Origin: Galeruca laticollis
Lineage: Eukaryota > Arthropoda > Insecta > Coleoptera > Chrysomelidae
NCBI GenBank assembly: GCA_963921935.1
Contig: OY998175.1
Span: forward strand, 161,818,809-161,882,808
DNA length: 64,000 nucleotides
Direction of reading: 5' to 3'
Positions within the stretch are counted from its first letter, which is position 1. Each line of letters opens with the position of its first letter. The position numbers were made by a program, and so were the translations under genes. Shown in pieces: positions 37,191 through 48,208 of this stretch. The notes under the pieces were generated by a model. That model worked only from the letters and a program-made list of their open reading frames with translations. It was not told the origin of the DNA and did not search any database.

Positions 37191-38041
37191 TAACTACTTA
37201 TAAAATTATTTTCTTTCACTTCGTTTTTTTATTTTTATATTATATTAATCACTTCCTAACAGTGGCCTTCAGGTTGTAAACTTTTGCTAAGCTTTTTTTA
37301 ATTCATTTTTTATTACTTGCTACAATTAGTGCTTTTGATAATATAACTGCAGTAAATCCATTTCTTTTTCCTCTTTTTGTTCTTCATACTCGAAGTAGCT
37401 TTTTTTTACATAAAGTCACTTGTAATTTTGGATATAATATATTGGACAGGTTTATTTCAAGTAACATTTTTGCATCAAATCAAAAACGAAAAACTACAAA
37501 GTTTTTTTGGCAAATTAGTGAATTTTCTTAAATAAATGTTTTTATGTACGTTTTAGAAAAAAGTGTTATTTACAACAGTTGTAAAATGTGTTAAGGTCTA
37601 TAAAAAATGTAAGTAAATTTTATGCGTCAGATGAAAAACATAGGAGATACGATTTTTTTTCGACTTTAACAGGCTTTCATTTTGTTTCTGCTGAGCCGAA
37701 CTCGTACAAGATTCTGGCCCTACCGATTTTCGTTGCGAACCTTTAAAAAATTGGGGGCCCTCTATCGTCCTACAAATTCCGTTATAACACATACATATAT
37801 ACATATAAAGTATTTGTTTTTCTTTAACTTTGTATATAAACTTTAATAATTTTTCTTGGGCATTAGGTTAAAAATAAATTCTACATAAGTATATATTTCT
37901 TTTTTAACTTTTCGCTACTAAGTTTGGAGCATTTCAAAAAATTTTTATACTCGATGTTAACAATAAATTGAACTATGATTAAAATCAAATAAACACTCAC
38001 ACAGCGGACAAAAACAAGTAACTGGTAAAATAATGTTCACA
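37191..38041. other. AT-rich stretch without recognised genes
   Basis: No supported feature. Short frames are chance. Confidence 0.4.
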
Positions 38042-38208
38042 AATAATAAAAACAAAATACCTGCCACAGAAACAACGTCTTACATATATAAGGGACATTC
38101 ATACAATCAATATTGTTATAATAAATTATAGTATATTGACTTTATAAATGTCCCTTGAATATTTTAAGCCGTTGTTTCTATGGCAGGTATTTTGATTTTA
38201 TTATTTTT
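38042..38208. repeat. Long hairpin, ~60-bp arms, ~45-base loop
   Basis: 38042-38100 (with AAAATACCTGCCACAGAAAC) is repeated inverted at 38146-38208. The arms differ at only a few positions and end in AAGGGACATT at the loop side. The size fits a MITE, or the foldback of a small-RNA precursor. Confidence 0.85.
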
Positions 38209-40029
38209 CTTTGAAAACTTACCTTAAAAATTAAAGTTTTAATTAAAGGCTCATAGTTTGTATTCATATTTGTCTCAAGTTATTAAGTATATAGTATATA
38301 GATAGCCTTTATATACGCGGAGATAAGGATATAAGTATGTGATAAAGATGAGAGAATTCGGACGCTGTGCTGAAGAGAGAAAAAAATCCAACTTTTTTAC
38401 CTCAACTTTATACTTTTAATCAAACAAAACATGACAGAATCACTATAATTTACGTTGTAATGCAATGTATTAAAATTAAGAAAAAAAACTATGAATTAAT
38501 TCACCACATAAGTCTACTATTGTAACTAGATCTCATTAACTCAAAATATTTTTTCGATGTTTGTTATATTATAGCATTATAAATCAAGAAATAAATTCTA
38601 AATTATTGGAAATGTAATATAATGAAATAACGCGTGGGATCGATCTTATTTATGAAGATGAAAAAAAGTTCAAGCAGATCAGTAGAATGAGTGCATTACG
38701 AAAATAAACATGTTTTTCATCGTAACCCGATGCATTGCGAAACGTACTATATACTTGAAACTAACATTTTTCGTATTCCAAAATAATATTTTAAACAGGA
38801 GTATAGACCTCTGAAACGTAAACAAAATAATATAAATTTGACTTATAATATATAGAGAATGTAAATTAGGAAAATTTTAAGATTTTCGTTATTAATAAAT
38901 ATCTTTTTTTCACTTTACTCTTTATCTAGTATCTTCGCTTGAAAATATTTTTTTTCGAATTCTCTGCTCTTTCAAGTGAATGGTTAAAAAATATAGCATC
39001 GCATTTGAAGATTACCAAAAAAGTTGAAAACTGAGCGTCATACAAAATACCTGCAAAGTATAAATGAATGAGCTGGAATTTAACAACTAGAATAATCGGA
39101 CCATACTTTGCCGTAGACGGGTCATCAAACCTTTCAGTTCTTAAGGGAATGTCTTGCAATATTTTAATTAACGTATTCGCCATATTCTCCAATATTTTCG
39201 CTCAGATTCAAGGGGATGTTCTCGTCTGCGAGAAATTAGCCTCAACTTGCAAACTTAACGAACAATCGTGTATTAACAAATTTGTTGACATTTTTCGACT
39301 AAATAATATCTGCCGAGGGTTTACTGTCATCCAAAACTTCTGCCATTACGCACAGCTCTTAGTTAAGGGTTGAAGAATGTTGGAAAAAAAGTTGGGCGCG
39401 GGAACCGTATCGATTTTTCGGGGGGGGGGGGGTTCCGACACTTTTCAATCGCCTCTGCCAAGGGTTTTTTGGACGATGAAACCTCTGCCACTGCTTTACC
39501 GCTGTTAGTTAAGACTTTAAGAACATTTCTAAACAATTTTTACGTGGAAACCGTTTCGATTTTTCTCGCAAGTTTTTCAACGTGGAAAACCGGCTGGAAT
39601 TTTCATGCGCAAACGTTTCGCACCGGCAGAGTAGCCATTTAATGATGTACTAGGGTTTACTTGCAACTTTCAGGCTCTGATCTTGGGAACCGTTTCGAGC
39701 CGTTTTTATGTAGCTATTATGTATATGTCTATTATGTATATATGACTGTATACTGCAACAAATTAATTTTGAAAACAGAGACCGGTTCCAATTGTTCTAA
39801 ATACTAAAATATAAAGTACTTACACTTATCACTAATTTTTACACTACTTTCACATACTAATTTTTAACTAGATCAAGCCGACAATATAGTTTTTACGTAA
39901 TAGAACGTTCGAGACCCGTTTTTTAATCGTTTTTCATTATCGAGATTTTTCTGTTTTTTTGGACGGAGTTGATTTATTACAATAAATTGAATTCTGAACT
40001 AGAATGGTTATTTAAAAAAAATCACTCAC
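38209..40029. other. Stretch without a supported gene; G-tract
   Basis: A run of about 13 G lies at 39420-39432. Open frames exist on both strands at 38926-39642, but they have no recognised domain and no splice context, so I do not call them. Further exons of the host PDZ gene would be expected on the minus strand in this direction; I could not identify any. Confidence 0.35.
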
Positions 40030-40279
40030 TTGTTGCGTGACGTGGATGTCCTTCTGGTCGTCGTCTTCTCGTCTAGTCGTTCCATATTCGTTGGTTTCAA
40101 AATAGTTATTATCGATAGGGGTAAGAGGGGAGGAATAATAGGGTGTTAGGGCGGAACCGGCAGGACTGTATCCCGAGGAAGAAGTATATCCCTTAGGAGA
40201 CAGGTGCGGGGAGACTGAGAGGGGACTATAGTTGTGTGAACTTGTTCTTGAGGAACCAGTACTTCGCGGAGCGATTTCT
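40030..40279 (-). CDS. PDZ-protein gene, exon 3: Ser/Pro/Tyr-rich linker
   Basis: A minus-strand exon lies between a TTTTATTTCAG acceptor and a CAACAA|GTGAGT donor, 250 nt long. It reads EIAPRSTGSSRTSSHNYSPL and ends with RREDDDQKDIHVTQQ. It has no fold of its own and looks like the low-complexity linker that follows the PDZ domain in Zasp-type proteins. It accepts the reading phase left by exon 2 (AG|A gives Arg), which supports splicing of the two across about 7.4 kb. Composition is richer in GC and codon use is cleaner than in the surrounding transposons. Further exons must lie downstream. That this exon belongs to the same gene is inferred from phase, strand and content. Confidence 0.72.
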
Positions 40280-41048
40280 CTGAAATAAAAGAAATAATGT
40301 ATTTTGGTTGTTTTGGGCATTTGGGAATTTGCAACCAAATGTAATATACAAATCGTTCAAGGACTACTGTAACAATTAGAAGCATGATGAACAAATAGGG
40401 TCACAGTGACAAGCCCTATTACCCCCTTTTACTCTAATCCCAATTTAAAAGGTCGAACAAAATATATTGCCTGGATTAAAATTTACGTTTGGTACGTTTC
40501 AAAAATTCCCAAAAAACTGTTTGAACGACTCGATGTTTAAAAGTGAAATGGAATTTTTTGTAGTAGTGTATCTGTTGAATCATGACCACATAAATATATA
40601 ATTTTTTATTCTAGTAGTTCTCCTCTTATAAACAATATAATGTCGATGTAAAAATAAACACCGCCTACATTCACGATAGGTCAAACAATGAGAATAGTAT
40701 CCGCTTCAAAACTTCAGAATTGTAATTTTCAGTATGAGCCAAAGAAAATTAGTAATTTTCATATATATTTCAAATTTAGCACCATCGACACAACAATCGA
40801 TTTTATTGACATTAGATCAATTGAAAAGATTTTTTATTGAATTGTTTGTTTTTATTATTTTATTAATTTATAAAAAAATTGTACAGAATATTCGATACAT
40901 TGAAGTCCATTAAAATGAGTGTAGTTTGATTGATTTCTTTTATACAATCTGGTTTCCTCCTGGAAGTTATCAGTTCCCATTTAGTGAACACCACAAGGAT
41001 AATAAAACTGTCAAGAGATATATAAGCTTCAAGCTTATGAATACATAT
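40280..41048. other. Intron sequence, no other feature
   Basis: Intron 2 of the PDZ gene up to the gypsy B insertion. AT-rich, nothing recognised. Confidence 0.45.
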
Positions 41049-41570
41049 TGTTACGAACTCGCACACCGAAGTAGGTACTAAGTACGGTCCTGTAACCTTA
41101 TGGTAACAATGTTAAAAAAAATAGCGAGTGCACCGAATTCTGAGAAGGTCTATTGGGATTTTTTGTGACCGTTTTTTAGAAATGTTCTCCGAAGATCTGG
41201 TGAGGATTGAGCCGGCATTTGAGAAATATCCCGAGAAGAAAAGAGTATTCCAGAGAGCCAAATGTTTTTGTGTATGCCGCAATCTAGAATTATCTAGTAA
41301 AAAAAGCATAAAGGCACTAATATATAAAGGACCGACCGGCGAGAGAAGTTTAGTTTATAAAGTGATCTCGTGATATAAACAGCGAACAAGTAAATAGTCT
41401 AAGTAGTGAAGTATTTATATAAATTAATGTAAGTGAATATACTGTGTATATAATGTACATTAGTGGATAGTGTAGTGAATAAATACATTGAGTAAGTGAA
41501 CCTACCGTGTGTATGAATTTATCCCACCCGTCAGGATAAACTGTTTTTAATAAATAAGAAAAATATTACA
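41049..41570 (+). repeat. 5' LTR of gypsy B
   Basis: TGTTACGAACTCGC...AAATATTACA, 522 bp, with TG/CA ends. It contains a TATA box (TATATAAAGGACCGACC, about 41321) shared with the LTRs of C and D. Confidence 0.93.
41321..41337 (+). promoter_or_regulatory. TATA box of the gypsy family LTR
   Basis: TATATAAAGGACCGACC is conserved in C (about 53960) and, as TATATAAGGGACCGGCC, on the minus strand of D (about 61556-61572). It marks the probable core promoter. Confidence 0.65.
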
Positions 41571-41571
41571 T

Positions 41572-41588
41572 TGGTGTCAGAAGTGGGA
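41572..41588 (+). promoter_or_regulatory. Primer-binding site of gypsy B (tRNA-Leu)
   Basis: TGGTGTCAGAAGTGGGA is complementary to the 3' end of a leucine tRNA (CCA plus a TGACA...TTCCCAC-type acceptor/T-stem). It starts 2 bases after the LTR. The same sequence is present in C at 54192. Confidence 0.8.
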
Positions 41589-41614
41589 TAATATAAATAA
41601 ATTGCTACGTAAAA

Positions 41615-42929
41615 ATGGCCAAGAGACTATGTGACCTGAGGGTGACGGAACTAAAAGCGGAATTGGAAAATCGCGAGTTGGAAACGTCCGGAAAGAAAAG
41701 TAAATTAATTGAAAGACTCAAAATGGCACGGGAAAATGACGGCTTGGATCCAGAAACATTTTTATTTAAAGACGAGGCTTCCACCTTAATCTCGTCTATT
41801 TCAGATATGAAGAACGATATTTCTAATATGAAGAACGACATCTCTGCTAGCATGGACGAGAAGATTTCTGCCATGGAAGAAAAGATTTCAACTAATGTGA
41901 AAAACGATATTTCTTCTAACATGGACAAACCTTCTGCCAATATCTTATTAATGAAAAATGATATTGCTGTTGACGTCGAAAATAAAATTTCGTCCCTAAA
42001 TTCGAATATTGAGGATAAGATGACAATGATGAACGGGAAAATAAAATCAGACATTGAAAATAAGATGATAACGATAGACGAGAAAATCAAAGAGTTAGAG
42101 GGAAAGGTGGCGATTCAAGAACGCGAGGCACGCCAGAGGGAGAAAAGAAGACGAAACATTGCAAGCCAGAAACACTACCTAAGTTGGAAGACATTGGCAG
42201 TTTTCCCGAGTCAAGGCCCCAACGTTCGGTGGAAAAATGTCGTGGACCAATTACGTAAAACAGTTTGAAACAGCTGCTAGAGTGAATAATTGGTCCGATA
42301 GGGAGAAAGCGGTGAACTTAACTATCGCGCTTCGGGAAGATGCCTTAGACGTACTTCAGACGATACCTCTGGAAGAAACAGATGACTTTGAGCAGCTGAA
42401 GAAGAGGTTGGACATGCGATACGGTTACGAAAATTTGGAACATTTGTACCAATCCCAGCTGAAGAACAGAAGGCACAAACGTGATGAATACCTTCAAGAG
42501 TATGAAGTGGATATTGCCCGACTAGTTTGATTTGCTTATCCATCAGCACCAAAGAACATGATGGAATGAAAGGGCATCCAGGCCTTTATTGCTGACTTAC
42601 GTGACCCCGATATGCAGAGGACGCTTCGTTTAGTCCATCCCAAAACATTAGTCGATACATTGACAGCTGCTTTTGAATATGAAGCAGCAACGAAGGCTTC
42701 GGAATGTAACAAAATTAGGACCATCCAAGAAGGAGGTGACGAAGACAGATTTGACCAGTTCGTCAGTTTAATGAAAATAATTATGGACAAGAAGCCGAGA
42801 AAGATCAGATGCTGGAATTGTGGCGAGCCACGGCATGTAGGTAGTTCGTGTGAGCGCTCCAGGACTCCTGCAAACCCCAGTCACAGGAAAACTAGAACGG
42901 GTCGGCTACGACCCATGATCGTTCCATAG
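41615..42929 (+). pseudogene. Gypsy B gag: SAP domain, coiled coil, capsid region, zinc knuckle
   Basis: ATG at 41615 begins a SAP-type DNA-binding motif (LRVTELKAELENRELETSGK, residues 8-27, then KLIERL). A long repetitive Met/Asp/Ile-rich coiled-coil stretch follows (residues 65-165). After a frame change near 42230 the capsid-like part reads WTNYVKQFETAARVNNWSDR and ALDVLQTIPLEETDDFEQLK. A stop at 42528 and another shift precede a CCHC knuckle (CWNCGEPRHVGSSC, about 42811-42852). Gag packages the RNA. A SAP domain at its N terminus is unusual and could bind AT-rich chromosomal DNA. Copy C has the same organisation. Confidence 0.88.
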
Positions 42930-42974
42930 ACCCTCTCATACTGATAGCTTTTCTCAGATGTCGCAACGACAGTG

Positions 42975-44443
42975 TATATGTGGATGGCGAAGTGAATGGC
43001 AAGAAATATACTCTGCTGATTGACACTGGAGCAACTAGAACCATTATACGACCAGAGATAATATACTCTAAGAAGAAACTTTTACCAACGAGACAGCTGC
43101 TGCTGACCGCAACAGGTAAGAGTGCCAACGTTCACGAGGAGACATAAATACAATAGGGAATTGGTGCAGAAAAGATCACGCATACGGTAATCGTTGATGA
43201 CATTGAAGAAGACGTGATTCTGGGAACGGATGTAATGAATCTACATGGTTTTCAATTGGACTTTAGTAACAGGACCATTAAAGTGGGTTCCGAGGAGGCA
43301 TTCCTTCATCCATATGAAGGCAGGATGGCAGCTGTACAGGAAGATACCGTTCTACCTGCACGAAGCGAAACCATGATAGTAGCACGACTACAGGGAATCA
43401 TGGAGGAAGGTACACCGATTATGATACTAAGGAACCACGACGAAGAGGTTGGCAAAGGAGTACTAATTGGGAAAGTATTGCTTACGTTAGCGAAAGAGAT
43501 CCCAGTACGTGTGATAAACGTGAATGATTACCCAGTTACCATCAAGAAGGAAACCAGGATTGGATCCTGGACGTCTATAGTTCGTCAAACAACGACCACT
43601 GATAATTTTAATGCCAGATTCGAACAGATGTTATCAGTAGCTGGTCAGTCCTTGAATCGAGCTGAAAAAAAGAGAATGAGAGAATTTCTCTTGCAGTATC
43701 GAGCCCTATTTGTACCAAAAGGAGGAGAGACTGGTAGAACATCAGCCGTCAAACACAAAATCGATATAGGTAATGCCAAGCCAATTAGGCAATCAGCACG
43801 AAGACTTCCAAGAGCGAAGAGAGAGGAAGCTGATAGAATATTTAGAGAAATGGAAGAAGTGAAAGTAATAGAACCATCTACTAGTCCATGGGTGTCTCAA
43901 GTGGTGCTCGTCAAGAAAAAGGATGGAACTACGAGATTCTGCGTGGACTATCGCCAGCTAAACAACGTGACGAAGAAAAACAGCTATCCTCTGCCTCTAA
44001 TCGACGATACGTTAGATACTTTGGCCGGCAGCAAACTGTTTTCCACCTTGGACCTGAAGTCTGGTTATTGGCAAGCAGAAATGGACCCAAAAGACAAAGA
44101 GAATACTGCTTTTACCACCGGATCTGCATTATGGCAATTCAACGTCATTCCATTCGGGCGCTGTTATGCGCATGCGGCATTTGAAAGACTCATGGAAAAT
44201 GTCTTGAGAGTGTTGTCTTGGAAGACATGCCTGGTCTATTTGGACGACATCGTAATACTGAGGAAGACATTTGACGAATACCTGAAGAATTTGGAGGACG
44301 TATTCAAACGACTCCAAGCTGTCCAGCTCATGTTAAACCGGAAGAAAGGTCAGCTATTCCAAAACCGAGTCAACTATCTAAGTCATATAGTGAGCAATGA
44401 AGGAATGGCGGTGGATCCAGAGAAAATTGCTTCCATTCAGTAA
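42975..44443 (+). pseudogene. Gypsy B protease and reverse transcriptase
   Basis: Protease shows LIDTGATRTII (about 43015-43047) and ILGTDVMN (43217). A stop sits between them at about 43144. From 43214 to 44443 the frame is open (409 codons) through LKKKDGTTRFCVDYRQLNN, STLDLKSGYWQ and VYLDDIVIL (YLDD, about 44235). The usual FGL-NAPA motif is altered to FGRCYAHAA. The frame ends in TAA at 44441, early in the RT connection. Confidence 0.9.
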
Positions 44444-45760
44444 TGGCCGCAACCAACCGACAAACATCAAATTAGGAGTTTCCTTGGAGTTTGCACATAT
44501 TATAGAAAATTTATCCGGAAGTTTGGAGATATTGTCAAGCCTCTTACTCGACATAAAGGAGAAGCAAGAGTTTTCCAATGGGACGAAGACTGCCAAACAG
44601 CTTTTGAAACCTTGAAGAGGCGTTTAACCACGGCGCCGATATAGTTTACCCATTACCAGAGGGAGACTTTATTCTTGATACTGACGCAAGCAACGTTGGA
44701 ATTGGAGGAGTGCTCTCACAGATCCAAGGAGGGCAAGAAAGAGTGCTGGGATATTTCAGTTAAGTCCTCTCCAAACCAGAATGAAGCTACTGCGTCAGAA
44801 TAAAAGAACTTTTGGCGGTAGTGAAGTTCGTGGAACACTTTTACCTATCTATGGTAGGAAGTTCTTAATCCGGACTGATCATGCAGCACTCAAGTGGTTG
44901 ATGCAGCTCAAGAATTCCGAGGACCAGATCGCTAAATCGATTGAACGACTTCAAGAGTAGGATTTCAACATCGAACATCGAGCTGGTGTGAGTCACCGAA
45001 ATGCCGACTCCCTGTCCACACGGCCGTGCCCACTGCAACAAGACGGAATTTAGGGAAGCTGCAGTTTCAAGAACTACTGTAGCCAACGAGGAATGGTCAA
45101 CCACCAGGATCAGATAAGAGCAGGAGAATGATCCTCGCCTGAAGATAATCCGGCAATGGAAGAAAGAGAACCGGCGACCTACCTGGCAAGAAGTGTCAAG
45201 ATTTTCACCGAAACTCAAGGCGTATTGGGCTCAGTGGGACTCCCTTGTCCTGGAAGAAGGGCTGTGGAAAAGAGTCCTTGAAAAGGGTGATGGTTCCAAG
45301 ATTAAGAGACTGCTAGTTATCCCTAGAGTGAGAGTAGCTGAGATACTGAAGAAGTTACACGACAGTCCATCGGGAGGCCATATGGGAGTGACGAAAACCC
45401 TTCAGCGATTCCGTGAAAGGTTTTACTGGATGAACAGCTCCGACGATATGAAGTACTGGTGTAAGAAATGTACGACTTGTGCTACGAGTAATGGACCACA
45501 TCGGAAGAGAAATGCACCCATGAACAGTACAATGTTGGAAGCCCTTTCGAAGGGATTGCTTCAGACATCGCTGGACCATTCCCGACGACTGAAAATGGTG
45601 GTAAATACATCCTGGTTATAATGGATTATTTCACAAAGTGGGTGGAAATTTACGCGATCCCGAATCAAGAGGCCACAACTGTCGCAGATGTATTGCAAGT
45701 TGCTAGCGACAGAATGAAAAGTCGGTACGACACGCAGGCCACAGTAGGCGGTTTTAAAGA
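44444..45760 (+). pseudogene. Gypsy B RNase H and integrase, with an internal deletion
   Basis: RNase H shows DTDASNVGIGGVLSQIQGGQ (about 44677) with shifts and stops around it. Integrase has the HHCC finger (LHDSPSGGHMGVTKTLQRF, then CKKCTTC, 45353-45480). After YAIPNQEATTVADVL (about 45690) the sequence jumps straight to VASDRMKSRY. Compared with D this deletes the core with the second Asp and the Glu. B could not supply a working integrase. Confidence 0.88.
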
Positions 45761-45772
45761 AGGGGTCAAAGA

Positions 45773-46288
45773 ATGGTTACACAACCCGACGAGGAGAAAA
45801 GGATTTTCTCCAAAATTACAAAAATCCTGGAAAGGATCAATGATGTTATATATCGTATAAGCAAGATCCCCAACGGAAAACCAAAAGTAGTTCACCAAAA
45901 CCGACTAGCGTCATTCGAAGGAGACCATGACCTAGAGAAAGGAGTAAACCATATTCGAGATGTGTCTGACCCTACCTTCGATAAATTTATAGGCGCGTAT
46001 GGAGGCACCGGGAAAGCTGGATATGGAGACACTTCAGAACAACGACAAGATTTGTTCACTCTACCAGAAGATTATTCACTGGCATACTACATCCCCGCCC
46101 GTATCAAGAACGCACGAGGGTTGGCAACCGTCTTTCGAAAGAAGTTCGGGCAATTAGAAAAACTTGAAGACCAGATTACAGCCACTAGCAAGACACTGAG
46201 ACTGAAACACAATTCGCGGTACATCTACTACATCCAGTCTCGGCTACAAAAAAGTTCCAGGAATAACTTCCAATTAAGGAGGGGGTAA
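45773..46288 (+). pseudogene. Gypsy B integrase C terminus fused to the N-terminal half of a macrodomain
   Basis: One open frame of 171 codons contains the end of the integrase GPY/F-like module (INDVIYRISKIPNGKPK), a linker (GDHDLEKGVNHIRDVSDPTF) and then a macrodomain-like segment: QDLFTLPEDYSLAYYIPARI, LATVFRKKFGQLEKLEDQ and SRYIYYI. The pattern (D-LF, F-KKFG, RYIYY) resembles OARD1/TARG1 macrodomains, which bind ADP-ribose and remove it from proteins. Here the second half and the CCCH finger present in D are deleted between RYIYYI and the last 16 codons. The uninterrupted frame across integrase and macrodomain shows that they are one polyprotein. Confidence 0.8.
46275..46285 (+). promoter_or_regulatory. 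Polypurine tract of gypsy B
   Basis: TAAGGAGGGGG lies just upstream of the 3' LTR. D has AAGGAGGGGG in the same place. Confidence 0.75.
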
Positions 46289-46714
46289 TATTATGAACTC
46301 GCACACCGAAGTAGATACTAAGTACGGTCCTGTAACCTTATGTTAACGGTGTTTAAAGAATGGCGAGCGCGCCGAATTCTGGGAAGGTCTATTGGGTTTT
46401 TTTTGTGACAGTTTTTTATAGATATGATTTCCGAATATCTTTTAAGAATTGAGCCGGCATTCGAGAAACATCCCGAAAAAAGAATATTCCAGAAGGCCGA
46501 CTAGTATATAAAGAGGCTTACTTGCCGTAGTGAACAAGTAAATAGTAGTGAAGTGTTTATATAAATTAGTTTAAGTGCATATACTGTGTATATACTATAA
46601 ATTAGTGAATAGTTTAGTGCACAAATAAATTAAATGAGAAGACCTACCGTGTGTATGAATTTATCCCGCACCCGTCGAAATAAAAACTTTTAAATAAATA
46701 AGAAAAACATTACA
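46289..46714 (+). repeat. 3' LTR of gypsy B
   Basis: TATTATGAACTCGC...AACATTACA, 426 bp. The initial TG is mutated to TA. It lacks about 100 bases present in the 5' LTR, including part around the TATA region. Confidence 0.9.
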
Positions 46715-47723
46715 TTATTTTGCAGTGTTCTACCCATCCTAGCAACGGGGGCACATTTTTTTAAACACCCTGTATGGTTCACTTGACATTATTTTTCACA
46801 TAGCACTAAATAACTTCACGTAAACTGTTATTGTTGAAAAAACTTTTAAGTACCAAAAACTCTCTTTTTCGATGAAATATTTTTATAGTCGTAGTAATGT
46901 ATTATATGTATAAATTAATTGTTTGAGAATTTTTGATAATTCAGTTTTTGAAAAATAGAGAATTAGTACACCAAATACTTTTCGAAATACCTTTCTCTTG
47001 TTGAAATATATATTGTTTTATGAAAACTATATATTTCAGAGAAAACGTTCTAAATAAAGTTTTTGTAATATCACTTTTTATGGTTATAAAATATATTAAT
47101 TAATAGTGGTTTTCTATATAACTTTTTTTAATTAACTTTTAAAAATAATATTATTTGGTTATGAAACCAATAGTAATATGGGAGAATATTAATACATAAT
47201 TAAATAAAAATCAATCCTATTAAATTTTGATTTGACTTTTAAAAAAATATATAATAAATGTTCAATTAACATAAAATTTCCTTCCACATATAGTGGTTAT
47301 CCACTGCTTTTGATACCATAAAATATGTACTACTGCAAATATAGAAAAAACAGACGCAGAAACACCGCAATATGAAGTACAAAGGATCCCGTTACTTTCA
47401 TTTTTGCCACTGTATCTACCAAAGTTAATTTAATTAGTTCAGAAAAAATTCAGGCAATTGAAACGTGTTTCAAAGAATTATTTGCATCAAGAAGATCGCT
47501 GACCCGAATTATAAAAGTAGTTCTTCTATGGCACTTGTAAGACTAAAAATACAAGTGGAAGCAATGTCGGGGGCAGAGAATATCAACTTAGACGGCGTCT
47601 CATCCGAGGATTCTGGAACAAGGTTGTCCTCCAATTTTATCAACTCAAAGGCAGATAAAATTTTATATTAACATAACTTAAAATAGCGGAATTCTGTATT
47701 TAACAATTATGCGTGTGATTTAC
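46715..47723. other. Intron sequence, no supported gene
   Basis: AT-rich. ACACCCTGTATGG at about 46776 resembles a mariner-type end. A short frame at 47465-47671 has no recognised domain. Confidence 0.4.
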
Positions 47724-47872
47724 CTCTGTACTACTACTCGAATATTATTCCCGGCATTTTTGAACAGATTTTGTGCATCTTGATGACGAATATCCCTTGA
47801 ATCGTAGTTGCCGATTTTGGAGATGATGTCACCTCTGTGGAGGACACCATCTACGGGTGATCCGAACCCCAC
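47724..47872 (-). CDS. PDZ-protein gene, exon 2 (C-terminal two-thirds of the PDZ domain)
   Basis: A minus-strand exon of 149 nt follows TTTCTATTTCAG and ends AGAG|GTAAAT. It reads VGFGSPVDGVLHRGDIISKI, then GNYDSRDIRHQDAQNLFKNA and GNNIRVVVQR. HRGDIISKI and RHQDAQNLFK are the beta-C/beta-D and alpha-2 landmarks of a PDZ domain; such domains bind C-terminal peptides, here probably of a sarcomeric or actin-linked partner. Phase 0 joins exon 1 (…IVTK|VGFG…). Phase 2 leads into exon 3. The fold and wording are closest, as far as I recall, to Zasp/ALP/Enigma proteins, perhaps Zasp66, but I cannot confirm the orthologue. Confidence 0.85.
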
Positions 47873-48095
47873 CTGAAATAGAAAATACTTTCTTAATGCA
47901 CAATCATATTTATCTCATATTACTAGTTGAATGATAAGTATTTTGTGTTTGACGCCGTTATATTTGTTGATTTTAATAGCGGCCTTACACTGTAAAAAAT
48001 GACGCTCGCCATAGAGCTAGTATGGGGTTACATTTAAACAACATTACCATAATATTAATTGTCTTGATCCTTACTTTGTGGAATCTACTCATATT

Positions 48096-48208
48096 AGTGT
48101 TTTAAATGAAACTTACTGTTCCTAGTTAACTCCACAATATATTGAAACATGTTTTCAATATATTGTGGAGTTAAATAGAAACAGTAAGTTTCATTCAAAA
48201 CACTAACA
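48096..48208. repeat. Near-perfect palindrome with ~53-bp arms
   Basis: TAGTGTTTTAAATGAAACTT...CACAATATATTGAAA is followed after a 2-3 base centre by its reverse complement. A single arm of the same repeat occurs at about 6018-6068 and at about 59140-59190. Confidence 0.9.

Larger units (their letters stand above)
41049..46714 (+). mobile_element. Ty3/gypsy LTR retrotransposon B, both LTRs present, decayed
   Basis: Layout: 5' LTR 41049-41570, tRNA-Leu-type primer site, gag with N-terminal SAP domain, protease, RT, RNase H, integrase with a deletion, partial macrodomain, polypurine tract, 3' LTR 46289-46714. The LTRs differ by many substitutions and about 100 bases of indels, so the insertion is old. 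No target duplication is visible (CATAT versus TTATT). It lies in intron 2 of the PDZ gene, antisense to it. Confidence 0.93.

Noticed and set aside
37161..37195. tRNA-like T-arm (GGGATTCGAATCCC)
   Set aside because: No acceptor, D or anticodon arms can be drawn around it. Probably a chance B-box-like word or an LTR end fragment.
38926..39642. Open frames on both strands (88, 101 and 90 codons)
   Set aside because: No recognised domain, no splice context, mutual overlap on opposite strands, and a homopolymer G run inside. Not distinguishable from chance or an old unidentified relic.
41605..42090. 161-codon minus-strand frame
   Set aside because: Antisense shadow of the gag coiled-coil repeat of gypsy B.
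47465..47671. 68-codon plus-strand frame near PDZ exon 2
   Set aside because: No recognisable domain or exon signals.
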